Positions 52,503 through 63,409 of a DNA stretch of 64,000 nucleotides are shown piece after piece (within the stretch, counting starts at the first letter, position 1; every line of letters begins with the position of its first letter). The notes below the pieces were generated by a model that saw only the letters and a program-made list of their open reading frames with translations, was not told the DNA's origin and did not search any database. This stretch comes from Bathynomus jamesi (lineage: Eukaryota; Arthropoda; Malacostraca; Isopoda; Cirolanidae): contig JAJOZX010012270.1 of the NCBI GenBank assembly GCA_023014485.1, positions 44,830 through 108,829 on the forward strand. The letters are read 5' to 3'. The position numbers were made by a program, and so were the translations under genes.

Positions 52503-52531
52503 AGACCAAAAAACCACTGAGTACGGAAGAA

Positions 52532-53132
52532 GTGGTGGCGGAACAGAAAAAAGCAATCGAATCACATAGGGCTCGTAAGGAGATTAAACGACGGGCCATA
52601 TGCAAATACTATAAAACAGGGTCGTGTATATATAGAGCAAACTGCAGGTACAGTCACCCAAAAAAAATGCTTCGATATGATGATGAATGGAAGATGCAGA
52701 TACGGACAAAACTGCCACTTTTTCCACCCTCCTATGTGCAGATAGTCACTGACAGAGAGAAAATGCCTAAATATAGAGTGCCCATATTTTCATATAAAGG
52801 GTACCCAAAGAAGAGAACGGGGAAGAACAGACTCTATCCATATTAGAAGTAACAACAGGAGCAAAGAAACAAATTTTTTAGAGGAAATGAGAACGATAAA
52901 AGCACAGTTTGCCCTGCTAACAAGAAAGGACAGGACTCCGCAGGTATATTCACCACACCATTACTTACATCACCCCTCTATCCAACACCACCCACCAATA
53001 ATACAACCACAGTGGTATCAAGTACCGCAACCCAATTCTCCAAAATGCAGCGGCCAAACCAATAACACCAAACAGGAATCGACATCGACCTGGAAACGAC
53101 CACTATATAGGAAAACTGAACACGAAAATTAG
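52532..53132 (+). pseudogene. LINE A ORF1 protein with CCCH zinc fingers (broken)
   Basis: The 52532-52846 frame contains Cys-Lys-Tyr-Tyr-Lys-Thr-Gly-Ser-Cys then Cys-Arg-Tyr-Ser-His, i.e. Cys-x7-Cys-x5-Cys-x3-His, a CCCH finger. In the +1 frame from about 52680 further fingers are visible (Gly-Arg-Cys-Arg-Tyr-Gly-Gln-Asn-Cys-His-Phe-Phe-His, and Cys-Pro-Tyr-Phe-His), so a frameshift splits an array of at least three. The 52887-53132 frame is Pro/His/Gln-rich, like a disordered C terminus. CCCH fingers usually bind RNA, which fits an ORF1 role. I infer its membership of LINE A from position and strand. Confidence 0.55.
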
Positions 53133-53139
53133 AAACCCA

Positions 53140-55221
53140 ATAAATGTTTTATACACAAATATTCAAGGCCTCTACACGGACCATACATGCTGAAAATTAC
53201 AATACTTACAAATTTAGCTACCGAATCCAGCATAGATATTATATGCCTAACGGAAACACACCTGCATAAATGCAAAAAAGGCTGTGAAAACTGCATCGAG
53301 GACCTAACCTAATAGAGTGAAGAGTAAAGAAGAATATATACATTCATACATAAGACAAACGAGGAGGAAAACAAGGTAGCAGAAAACATAAAAAATAACC
53401 CAAAATACTTCTACACATTTGTGAAAAGGAAAATGCAGTGTAAGGAGAGTATTAGTCCGTTGATAGACGGGGAGGCCAAATATACAAATGACCCGAAAGA
53501 AATAAGCGAACTGCTTATGGAACAATTTAACTCTGTGTTTAGCACCCCTAAGTCCGAGATGGATGTGGAAAACCCAGACGGATTTTTCGACATAGACACA
53601 AATCAACCAAGAACAAATTCTGGCACAAGCCTATTAATGGACTTCGAGTTCACGGAAGGAGATGTGATTACGGCCTTATCACAGATGCGAGACAATTCAG
53701 CGCCAGGGCTAGCCATATGGAGTGCCATGTTTCTGAAGAAATGTAAAGAGAGTGGAGGAAATCACACGACACCCGACAAATTCCACTCCCCTTAAAGAAC
53801 TCGAACATTGCTCCCATATTTAAAGGTGGTAACAGAGCAATGCCCAAGAATTATCGGCCAGTGGCTCTCACCTCACACCTTATAAAGTGTTTTGAACGTA
53901 TAAATAGAGGCAAAACTACCTACTACCTACAAGAAAAAGACTTATGCAACCCAAATCACCATGACTTCAGGGCTAGAAGATCATGCCTATCACAGCTATT
54001 AGACCACCAGGAGAAAATATTGGAAACACTCTGTCGAGGACAAAACATAGATGTAATATATACGGACTTTGCTAAAGCCTTCGATAAATGTGACAATGGA
54101 ATCATAGCACACAAACTTAAGAATACAGGAATTACTGGAAAGCTAGGAAGATAGATATTTAATTTCTTGACGCAAAGAACACAAAGAGTGGTGGTAAACG
54201 GAGTTAAATCGGAAGTCTCTGAAGTCGTGAGCTCTGTCCCACAAGGTACAGTATTAGCTCTCTTGCTGTTCATAATAATGATTGCAGATATTGATGCAGA
54301 TATTAAGGACAGTACCGTATCATGTTTCGCAGATGACACAAAGATATGTAAGGAAATATTCAACGAATGTGACATAAGAAAATTACAAAACAACATTGAA
54401 ACATTATTCCAGTGGGCAGAAGACAACAATATAAAGTTCAACGAAGAAAAATTCCAACTTCTAAGATATGGTAATAACAGGGAGCTACGGAATAAAGGGT
54501 ACAAAACTCTGCAAACCAAACACATTACACCAAATCCACAAGTCAGGGATCTTGGAGTAATAATTCGTCGGATGCAGAATTCAGAGAGCACTATAACATC
54601 AAAATTACAACGGCTAGAAAAATAATGGGAATCATCTGGAGGAGCTTCCACAGCAGAAAAGCAAACATCGTGCTCAAATTATGGAAGAGTCTAGTCCTAC
54701 CGATAATTGAGTATTGTTCAGTACTCACAAGCCCATACAGAAAACGAGACATTGCGAACATTGAAGCTATACAAAGGACTTTTACGTGTAAGATAGAGGA
54801 AACGGAAGGTGAACACTACTGGTCTCGAGTACAATCCCTGGAATTCTACTCTCTCGAAAGAAGGCGCGAGCGGTACACAATAATATACACATGGAAAATA
54901 TTTGAGGGCTCTGTTCCTAACCTTAGAAATGAAATAGAAACAAACTGGAATGAGAGAAGAGGCAGATTTTGTACGGTCCTAACTGCGGTGGGACAAGGGG
55001 CCACGAAAACGAAGATGGAAAGTACCCTCATAATACGAAGCCCAAAGCTTTTCAATGTCCTACCAAAAGAAGTGAGGAATCTCCAGCACACCGACCTGAA
55101 TAACTTCAAGAACCAGCTGGACAGATTCCTGTGCAAAGTCCCTGAGAGCAATCCCCTCCTTCACCAAATCCCGCAAATGTGGCGGGATGCTACAGAGGGG
55201 TCGACCACAGGTCGATCCTGA
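53140..55221 (+). pseudogene. LINE A ORF2: remnant endonuclease and reverse transcriptase (broken)
   Basis: Near 53145 the frame reads Thr-Asn-Ile-Gln-Gly-Leu, and after a shift Asp-Ile-Ile-Cys-Leu-Thr-Glu-Thr-His, the first two blocks of an APE endonuclease. The rest of that domain is deleted at about 53310. Reverse transcriptase blocks follow: Pro-Lys-Asn-Tyr-Arg-Pro-Val-Ala-Leu-Thr-Ser (53842), Tyr-Thr-Asp-Phe-Ala-Lys-Ala-Phe (54058), Ser-Val-Pro-Gln-Gly-Thr (54234) and Phe-Ala-Asp-Asp-Thr (54327, catalytic pair intact). The C-terminal domain runs to TGA 55219-55221. Frameshifts near 53790, 54155 and 54570. Confidence 0.8.
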
Positions 55222-55261
55222 ACCGTCGTTCGAACTCACCTAAAGGAACCTAAAGTAAGTA

Positions 55262-55293
<32 letters not shown>

Positions 55294-55319
55294 TCAACTG
55301 CAAAGAACACGCAGTATAA

Positions 55320-55558
55320 ATAACGTAAAGAACGACGCTTGTATAGGAGATATTCCGCGCAAAACGAGAGAGAGAGAACGAAACAAATGAAAAAAATGAG
55401 GTAACCACCCGGGAATCGAACCCGGGATCTTCCGATTGCCGGTCATCGGAAGATCCCGGGTTCGATTCCAGGGTGGTTACCTCATTTTTTCATTTGTTTC
55501 GTTCTCTCTCTCTCGTCTTGCGCGGAATATCTCCTATACAAGCGTCGTTCTTTACGTT
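55320..55558. mobile_element. Palindromic pair of tRNA-like SINE fragments
   Basis: Two arms of about 118 bp are almost perfect reverse complements meeting at 55441. Near the centre each arm holds GATCCCGGGTTCGATTCC, the T-arm/B-box of a tRNA, and GGTGGTTACCTCA. The outer parts have (GA)n/(CT)n and TTCGTTCTTTACGT-like sequence. It looks like two SINE copies head to head, or an inverted duplication of one. Confidence 0.75.
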
Positions 55559-55651
55559 ATATATATATATATATATGATGAAAATAACTACAAGAGAAAA
55601 AGGAAACAGAACGGTGCTCAAGCGCTTTCGTCTAATGACATCCTCAGGAAC

Positions 55652-55680
<29 letters not shown>

Positions 55681-55682
<2 letters not shown>

Positions 55683-57960
55683 AAATTCGGGGCCTTTAAC
55701 TTAAACTCGAAGACTATAAATTGGGAAGCAATCAGATCGCACATGGCCCAAATAGAATGGAGAACAATTTTCGAGAATAAAACAACGGAAGAAATGCTAA
55801 CAACCTTGGAGGAAAAAACCCTGATAATTTTAGAAAAATATGCTCCGAAATCACAGCCAAAAGGAAAGAGGAGCTGGCTAGAAAGGCAAAAGAGAAGACT
55901 ATTCCGCAAAAGAAAGAGAGTGGAGGCGAAGTTAGGTAACTGCGGAGATAATGACAGGAAAGCAATAAAAGAAAAACTGGAGGGTATCGATAGGGAAATA
56001 CAAGCCCTGATTAAGGACCATACAGAGAGGGAAGAGGAAAAGGCGGTAGAAGCAATAAAGGAAAATTCAAAATTCTTCTATAGCTATGCAAAAAGGAAAA
56101 AAAACGCGCGCCGCTATTGGGCCTTAAGGACGGGAAATAATGAACTAACCGACGATCCAAAAGAAATATCTGATACATTGAGGGCTCAATATGAACCAGT
56201 TTTCAGTACCCCAAAAAGTGACAAAGCGATACCTGACATACATGCATTCTTTGAAGAGGAATTGCAAGGAGAGTATATAACAGACTTTGATTTTGCACCA
56301 GAAGATGTAGCGAGAGCTATAGGACAAATGAAACTACATTCAGCTGCAGGTCTGGACAATTGGAACGCATTATTGATTAAAAACTGTAAAAATGAAATAG
56401 CTACACCTTTATACTGGATATGGAGAAGATCCCTAGACACTGGGGAAATACCGAGCATCTTGAAAAGAGCAAACATTGTCCCTATATATAAAGGAGGGGA
56501 CAGATCTCAAGCAAAGCACTATAGACCAGTGTCATTGACATCCCACCTCACCAAAGTATTTGAAAGAATAGTTAGAGAAAATTTATGATTTCCTGGAGAC
56601 ACGGGAAAGATTCAACGAAAATCAGCATGGATTCCGATCAGGTAGATCATGCCTATCACAACTAATAGAGCACTACAACAATATCCTAGATGCATTGGAA
56701 GGCAATGACAACTACGATGTTATATACACAGATTTTGCTAAAGCTTTCGATAAATGTGACCATGGTATAATAGCACATAAAATTAAAGACATGGGAATAA
56801 CAGGCAAAGTGGGAAAATGGATCTACAACTTCCTTAGTGATCGTCTGCAGGTCGTCAAAATTCAAGGTGTATATCATCATCAGAATCGGAAGTATGCAGC
56901 TCAGCACCACAAGGGACAGTACTGGCCCCACTCCTGTTCATTATCATGCTAACAGACATAGACAGCGGCGTAAACAGCAATAGTATAGTAACATCCTTTG
57001 CAGACGATACAAAGATCAGCAGAAAAATCAGCGATGTACATGACGTGGAGGCCTTGCAGAGGGACATGAACAAAATATACAAAGGGCCGGAAGACAACAA
57101 CATGTCATTCAACGTCGAGAAATTTCAGCTCTTGAGATATGGTAGAAAAGAAGAACTTAAACAGACTGTATTATGCTCCAGATAGACAGGAAATTCAGAG
57201 AAGCATGAAAGCGATTGATCTCGGAATAATAATGACAGATGATGCGAAATTCGAAACACAAAATCAGATAGCGATAAATAAAGCAAAAAGAGTCGCCGGA
57301 CAGGTTCTAAGAACGTTCAAGAGAAGGGACAGGACAGTAATGATTCCCCTGCTAAAAACACTGATTATACCAAAACTTGAATACTGCTCAGTTTTGACGT
57401 CCCCATATAAAAAGGAAGAAACTAATAAACTAGAAGAAACGCAAAGGTATTTCACAGCCAAGACTGATGGCTGCAAAGAGCTCAACTACTTGGAAAGACT
57501 ACGTAAACTAAATCTGTACTCACTGGAAAGAAGAAGAGAGAGGTACATCATAATCTACATATGGAAAATGATCGAAAAACTGGTACCAAACCTAAAACTA
57601 AACCCAATTACCATTCAAACAACACTGGAAAATAGGAAAGGCAGAATGTGTAGTGTTCCCAAATTAAAGGCCCGCCTCCTCAACCCTGAAGGAAAATAGC
57701 TTGGTTGTCAGGGGCCAAGACTTTCAACCAGCTTCCTAAGGACCTCAGAAACGTAACGGGGTCAAAGTTGAAGTCTTCAAGAAAAGACTGGATGCCTGGC
57801 TCAGGACAGTACCAGATGAACCGGGCGTGCCTGGCTATGTACGGTGGAGAGCGCAAGAAAGCAACTCGCTCCTCCACCAGGCCAGACCTAGAGGCGGGGC
57901 CACCAGCTTGACCTCCGTGTGAAGAGAGACCAACGCACGAAACAACATAAGGTTCATAAG
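55681..57960 (+). mobile_element. LINE 'B' retrotransposon, 5'-truncated
   Basis: Begins at a (TA)n tract inside the ORF2 linker and ends after a 3' UTR with AGCTTGACCTCCGTGTGAAG. Two more copies are in the window (58105-59595 plus, 47190-47785 minus), plus a divergent 3' end at 62935-63127. Confidence 0.85.
55690..57911 (+). pseudogene. LINE B ORF2 reverse transcriptase (broken)
   Basis: The linker frame 55743-56588 (281 residues) is rich in Lys, Arg and Glu and runs into the reverse transcriptase, with Ala-Asn-Ile-Val-Pro-Ile-Tyr-Lys-Gly-Gly and Tyr-Arg-Pro-Val-Ser-Leu-Thr-Ser near 56525. After a frameshift at 56588 come Tyr-Thr-Asp-Phe-Ala-Lys-Ala-Phe (56727), a shift near 56870 and Ser-Phe-Ala-Asp-Asp-Thr (56995). 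The C-terminal domain occupies 57139-57699 and, after another shift, 57705-57911, with Tyr-Cys-Ser-Val-Leu-Thr-Ser-Pro-Tyr and Leu-Glu-Arg-Arg-Arg-Glu-Arg. The catalytic Asp pair is intact. The endonuclease is absent through 5' truncation. Confidence 0.85.
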
Positions 57961-58067
57961 GTAAGGTAAGGTGTGTATGTATATATATATTATATATATG
58001 TTTTGAAATTTTCATTAAAATCATATTGTATTAAATACAGTTTCTGGGGCGTACCATCTTACCATTA

Positions 58068-58098
<31 letters not shown>

Positions 58099-58104
58099 TG
58101 TATG

Positions 58105-59595
58105 GACACGGGAAATACCGAGCATCTTGAAAAGAACAAATATTGTCCCTATATATAAAGGCGGGATACATCTCAAGCAAAGAACTATCGACCAGTATCA
58201 TTGACGTCCCACCTCACCAAAATATTTGAAAGAATAGTCAGAGAGAAATTCAGTGACTTCTTGGAGACACTGGGAAAATTCAACGAAAATCAACACGGAT
58301 TCCGATCGAAAAGATCATGCCGATCACAACTTATAGAGCATTATAACAATATCCTAGATGCACTTGAAGGCAATGAAAACTATGATGTTATATACACGGA
58401 TGATTTTGCTAAATCTTTCGACAAGTGCGATCATGGTATAATAGCACATAAAATGAAACATATAGGAATAGCAGGCAAAGTGGAAAATGGATCTACAACT
58501 TCGTCACAGAACGTCTACAGGTCGTCAAAATTCAAGGTGTATCATCATCAGAATCAGACGTACGCAGCTCAGTGCCACAAGGTACAGTCCTGGCCCCACT
58601 CCTGTTCATTCATGCTAACAGACATAGACAGTGAAGTTAACAGCAACAGTATAGTAACATCATTTGCGGACGATACAAAGATCAGAAGAAAATCAGCGAT
58701 GCAAATGAAGTGAGGTCTTGCAGAGGGACACAAACAAATATACAAATGGTCAGAAGACAACAATATGACTTTTAACACCAAGAAATTTCAACTCTTCAGA
58801 TATGGTAGAAATGAGGAAATTAAACAGACTGCATATTATGCTCCAGATAGACAGGAAATTCAGAGAAGCACGAAAGCGGTCGGTTGGGGGGTAATAATGA
58901 CCGAGGATGCCAAATTTGAGACACAAAATCAGATAGTAATAAACAAAGCAAAAAGTGTTGCGGAACAGGTAGTAAGAACGTTCAAAAGGAGGGACATGCC
59001 AGTAATGATTCCCCTGCTGAGAACACTGATCATACGAAAACTTGAATACTGCTCAGTTTTCACGCGCCCATATAAAAAGGAAGAAATTAATAAACTAGAA
59101 GAAACGCAGAGACATTTCACAGCCAAGATTGATGGCTGCAAAGAACTCAACTTCTGGGAAAGACGACGTAAACTAAATCTGTACTGTAGAACTAAATCTG
59201 TAGAAGAAGGTATACCATAATCTACAATATGGAAAATGATCGAAAAACTGGTACGAAACCTCAAACTAAACCCAATTACTATCCAAACAACGATGGAAAA
59301 TAGGAAAGGCAGAATGTGGTGTTCCAAATTAAAGACCCGACAAGGGACCTCCTCAACACTGAGATAAGGGGAAAGGGCCTCAGAAACGTTACAGTGGTCA
59401 AAGTTTGAAGTCTTCAAGAGAAGACAAGATGCCTGGCTCATGACGGTACCAGATGAGACGGTGTACCTGGCTATGTACGGTGGAGAACGCAAGAGAGCAA
59501 CTCGCTCCTCCACCAAGCCAGTTTAGAGGCGGGCCCAGCTTGACCTTCGTGTGAAGAGAGACCGACACACGGAACAGCAACGTGGTTAACGAGAT
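58105..59595 (+). pseudogene. LINE B reverse transcriptase, second truncated copy
   Basis: Starts within the reverse transcriptase (the GGACACGGGAAATACCGAGC point) directly after a (TA)n tract. The 58201-58713 frame contains Asn-Gln-His-Gly-Phe-Arg, Tyr-Thr-Asp-Asp-Phe-Ala-Lys (one extra Asp codon) and Phe-Ala-Asp-Asp-Thr near 58663. The 58765-59220 frame covers the C-terminal domain. Further breaks follow to 59525. It shares the 3' UTR of the 55.7-kb copy and ends near 59600. Confidence 0.8.
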
Positions 59596-59613
59596 GTGTG
59601 TGTGTATATATAT

Positions 59614-59690
59614 ATGAAAATGAAATGAAAAGGTTTATTGGCAGACTATAGTCCACATGACAAATATTACACTGGGAACACAACTTTTGG
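59614..59690 (-). mobile_element. LINE 'C' 3'-tail fragment
   Basis: The reverse complement shows TGTGGACTATAGTCTGCCAA plus TTTCATTTCATTTTCAT, the LINE C tail. Confidence 0.65.
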
Positions 59691-59991
59691 TGACTTAGAT
59701 GTTAGACCTGTTTCTGGTATATTGAGGTCGCTGATTCTAAAAATGACATTAGTTTTTCTCCATCAGCTCTGCTTATCAAGATATGATATATATCTAATTA
59801 TCTATATATATTTCTATATAATGTATATAATATTATATAATTGCTGACTGGCAATCACTGTTGTTGTCAATTGAATACAAAAGTATGATGAATGTCAGCA
59901 AAAATAGTGTATTAACATCAAACAAGCACAAGGTACGAAAAATATTTCTTAATTCAAACAAGCTTGAGACACGAACGGCAAAAAAGTTCTT

Positions 59992-61697
59992 TCATTGAGA
60001 CATCTCACATAAACCGCGTTTCTGAGATTTCTTGCGATGAGATGTGCCAGGACATTCGCGTTGGATGCTCCAGCAGTAATCTGCCATCATGTGAGTATCC
60101 CATCGTCCGCGGTACCGTTCTTCCATGGTCCTTAGTTCTTGGTGAAATCGTTCACCCTGTTCCTCGCTTAGATCACCGAGGTTATCTGGGAAACGATCCA
60201 AATGACTGTGGATGTAATGCAGTTTGTGCTCATTTTACAGCCAAGTTTACAAAAGAAGAGAGCAATATTCTCCACTAGTTCACCGTAGTTATCGGCCTTA
60301 TAGTTCCCAAGGAAATTCTATTCTTCACAACCATACTAAACGATGACCACGCACGTGCCTCAATGTTGTCCATTGAATCTTGGAAACGCGGGTCTTTCAT
60401 GAGTTCCCGGATTTGCGGTCCATCGAAAATACTTGCCTTCAGCTTTTCCATGCTCAGCGCAGGAAATTTTCTACATATGTAGCCAAAACACGTCCCATCT
60501 CTGTTCAAAGCCTTTATAAATTGTTTCATCAAACCTAGTTTGATGTGCAGTGGTGGCAATATGATCCTTTCTCTGTCAACCAAAGCTTCTTTGAGATATT
60601 TTTTTCTCCAACCACCATGTTTTCTCTCATAGGCCACTGTCTTCTCACCCAGTGTTCATCTTTAGCTCTACTGTCCCAGAGACATATAAAGCACGGGTAC
60701 TTGGTGTACCCGCTCTGCTGGCCCAGGAGAAAATTCACCATCTTCAGATCCACACAGATCACCCATTGGTGGTCTCGGTATGATATCTTTTCTAGGACTA
60801 GGGCGACTGTCCCGTGCTCTTCTCTCATACCGACTGAGTGACCAATTGGGATTGATCTGTATCTGTTGCCATTGTGTAGAACAACACATTTTAGGCTCCG
60901 TTTGGAGCTATCTATGAATAACCGCCATTCACTTGGTGTGTATTCCGATATGCCCATTTTCATCAGCAATCCGCGCACGTTGTTGCAGAAAACTAAATCG
61001 TTCTCTTTTGAGAAGAAGGGCAGTAAATCCTTTTCTCTGTCGCGATATAACGTGATTTTGGTTCCCGGCAGCAGTAAATTTTTTTCTCCCAGCCTGGAAG
61101 CTAACAATTCAGACGATTTCTTCGAAAGACTTAAGTCCCTTATGAGGTCGTTTAATTCGTGTTGACTAAAACCTTCTGCAACTGATGACGGTCCTTCGAA
61201 ATCACTGTCATTTTGCCCACATATGCTTTCTTTGTCAGTAGCAGATTCATCTTCTTGAGGGAGCTCTGGAAGATGGCTGAATGATGGGACAGGTATCTCA
61301 TCTGAATGTGAAATAGGCCGTCTAGCTGAGTCTATGTCAGGATACGTCCATTTACTCCGGTTACGTCCATTGATGCCCTTTATATTCACCAAACAAAAGT
61401 AACAGTCATCACTGTGGTTTCTCTGTTCTCTCCATACCATTGGTATACCAAATTTCAGGCACCTCCTCTTTCCGTTGGTCCATTGCCGCAGATGCTCCGT
61501 ACACGTTTTACACACAACATGAGGAGCCCATGGCTTATCTTGGTCCCCTAGTTGTACTTTGAAATAGGCAAAATAAGCTTTTTTTTCAAAATCAGTAATA
61601 GTTTTTCTCTGTTCAATGAACGTGCACTCTCCGCAGATAAAACAAAACACATCTGGATGATTTAAACACTTTCTTCGTGATGAAGCTATGTCAACAC
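59992..61697 (-). pseudogene. Unclassified transposase-like protein family 'U', copy 2 (broken)
   Basis: The better preserved copy. A minus-strand acceptor TTCCTGTTACAG (AG at 61698-61699) precedes it. The 61650-60535 frame (371 residues) contains Phe-Cys-Phe-Ile-Cys-Gly-Glu-Cys, then Asp-Gln-Asp-Lys-Pro-Trp-Ala-Pro-His with Cys-x2-Cys, Met-Val-Trp-Arg-Glu-Gln and Asp-Asp-Cys-Tyr-Phe-Cys. Next come an acidic linker, Arg-Leu-Phe-Ile-Asp-Ser-Ser-Lys-Arg-Ser-Leu-Lys, Val-Asp-Leu-Lys, Cys-Phe-Ile-Cys-Leu-Trp-Asp-Ser-Arg-Ala. After a frameshift near 60600 the 60637-60275 frame continues. A last frame (60201-59992) has Glu-Gln-Gly-Glu-Arg-Phe-His-Gln-Glu and Met-Met-Ala-Asp-Tyr-Cys-Trp. The start codon position reads ATA. 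About 560 residues in all. Confidence 0.65.
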
Positions 61698-61699
61698 CT

Positions 61700-61999
61700 G
61701 TAACAGGAAAGAATTCACGTTAGTACATGTACAATACACATGCAAAACAGCAACATCAGCAAAATCATAGCAACAATTTAATTATGCAGATGCATTTAGA
61801 TTTACGAGCAACTCATAATACCGTTCCAGAAGGGTAATAAAGTAGGTAATGACGTATGCAATATCTCAAAAACTAGAGCTGCTAGAACAAAATGGATGAT
61901 ATTTTCTGAATCAGTGGCATGAAAATATCCAGAATAAGGTCTAAAATCTCAGGCACCAAGAAAACATTTTTTGTTCCCCAGTGTTATTAATACAGTGAT
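61700..61999. other. 5' flank/intron of family U copy 2
   Basis: No gene recognised. If the acceptor at 61698 is real, this is the intron upstream of the main exon. Confidence 0.4.
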
Positions 62000-62920
62000 A
62001 GTTAGTTCACATACTGAGGATAGAAATATATACAATTTATTAGAAATAATACTGTAATGTCGAAGTTAACTGGAGCTCTAGAGTCTAGACAGATGTTTTC
62101 GTACCAAGAATTCCATAGCTGAGAGGAAAAACGGCAGGACTCATGAATAGCTTGAATAATCGGGTTGGTTGATTTTTTATTCTTTGCATTAGACTGTATT
62201 GAGCACGTCTTGTTACCTCCGGGAAACTCGGGCATTGCGGGTAGCAAGCATTTGCGAAGCTGAGCATCTCAGGGATAGTTTATGTAAGAATCGAAAAGAC
62301 CTGTTGTACAGCAAATTTAGGGTTCTGCCAGAACCTTTTCTATAATTCACCCACAGTTGCTGTCCGTATATATTACTGCAGAAAGTTCGAAAGAGAGTGT
62401 CTTTAGTTTCACTTGTACAGATCCGGAAGTTCTTATAGTCATATTCGCTTTAGCACAAAGGCTTCGAGATTGTTTTCTTATATCTGAGTCATCACTCAAG
62501 GAGCTGGTGATAGTTTGACCCAAATACTTAAACTCTTGTACTTCCTCAATTGTTTCACCTCTCATTTTAAACCTAATATCAGCTGGCTGATTACAGCTTT
62601 TAGGATGAAATTGCATGACCTTAGTTTTTGTAACATTAAAAAGAATATCATGTTTCTGCGAATACACTTCGCAGACTTTTAGTAGCCGATCTAGCCCTTT
62701 AACAGAGGGACTTATTAACACCATATCATCGGCATAAACTAAGTTATTTATCCTTGTGTTATGTATACAACATCCCACTGTTGCCTCATTAAGTGAAGCA
62801 ATTAATCCGTCAATATACACATTAATCAGCAAAGGAAAGAGCAAGGAGCCTTGTCTCATCCCGCAAGAGGAACCAAAATATTCGGATAGTACATTGCCCC
62901 ACCTAACGGTAAGAGATTGG
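62000..62920 (-). pseudogene. LINE 'C' reverse transcriptase (truncated, broken)
   Basis: The minus-strand frame (about 62920-62347) reads Cys-Gly-Met-Arg-Gln-Gly-Ser-Leu-Leu, the equivalent of the 'PQGSxLSP' block, then Val-Tyr-Ala-Asp-Asp-Met (catalytic Asp pair, near 62725) and Phe-Lys-Tyr-Leu-Gly-Gln-Thr-Ile. A frameshift near 62350 leads to a C-terminal frame down to 62002 with a Cys/Trp-containing region (Arg-Phe-Leu-His-Lys-Leu, Asn-Pro-Ile-Ile-Gln-Ala-Ile-His). The 'YADDMVLI...FKYLG' arrangement indicates a non-LTR reverse transcriptase of a different group from LINEs A, B and D. 5' truncated. Confidence 0.75.
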
Positions 62921-62934
62921 TACCTTTCCTTTCC

Positions 62935-63127
62935 TTTCCCTTCAACCTTTTAAAGGTTCCGTGCGATGATTCCTCATTTCACGAAGGTCAAGCTTGTCGC
63001 CCTCCTCTCGCATTGGCCTGGTGAAGTAGCGAGTTGGTTTCTTGTACTATCTACCTCACATAGCCAGGCACGCCTGGCTCATCGGGGATTGTTCTGAGCC
63101 AGGCGTCTAATCTTCTTTTGAAGATGT
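62935..63127 (-). mobile_element. Divergent LINE B-type 3' end
   Basis: The minus strand encodes Phe-Lys-Arg-Arg-Leu-Asp-Ala-Trp-Leu-Arg-Thr-Ile-Pro-Asp and ends with AAGCTTGACCTTCGTGAAAT and a short 3' UTR. Its junction with the next, plus-strand LINE end at about 63128 is abrupt. Confidence 0.7.
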
Positions 63128-63129
63128 AT

Positions 63130-63308
63130 AGGTAATATTTATATATGAGGTACATATTAGGTTCGAGACAGCAGTTGCGAAAAACTTTTTTACGCATAGA
63201 ATAGTAAATAGTTGGAATAGTTTGCCGGTAGAAGTAATTAGTAGCACGTCTATAAACATGTTTAAAAATCGATTAGACGCATATGTTGATAGAAAGGGTA
63301 TAGTTTAA
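63130..63308 (+). pseudogene. CR1-like LINE ORF2, last ~55 codons
   Basis: The frame reads Val-Ala-Lys-Asn-Phe-Phe-Thr-His-Arg-Ile-Val-Asn-Ser-Trp-Asn-Ser-Leu-Pro, then Ser-Thr-Ser-Ile-Asn-Met-Phe-Lys-Asn-Arg-Leu-Asp to TAA 63306-63308. This is the conserved C terminus seen in LINE D (14100-14259) but a distinct family. 5' truncated. Confidence 0.75.
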
Positions 63309-63409
63309 GGTAGTAAAATTAAGGCTTTCTGGGGATAGATCCCACAGCTCAACACAAGTGTTGTGGGATATAGGGAGGCAGCGTCTTGGGTTAGGGGATA
63401 CTCTCTGTC

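Larger units (their letters stand above)
52501..55240 (+). mobile_element. LINE 'A' retrotransposon, internally deleted
   Basis: Order: CCCH-finger ORF1 (52532-53132), remnant endonuclease (53140-53310), reverse transcriptase (53340-54650), C-terminal domain (54625-55221), short 3' UTR. (TA)n at both ends. Most of the endonuclease is missing. A second, more truncated copy is on the minus strand at 39660-40955. Confidence 0.8.

Noticed and set aside
55400..55480. tRNA gene
   Set aside because: Only the T-arm/3' half is present, duplicated as a palindrome. No acceptor stem, D-arm or anticodon arm can be formed.
58929..59516. 195-codon minus-strand frame
   Set aside because: Antisense shadow of the LINE B C-terminal domain.
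60545..61165. Plus-strand frames opposite family U copy 2
   Set aside because: They overlap the conserved minus-strand coding of family U and show no independent motif.
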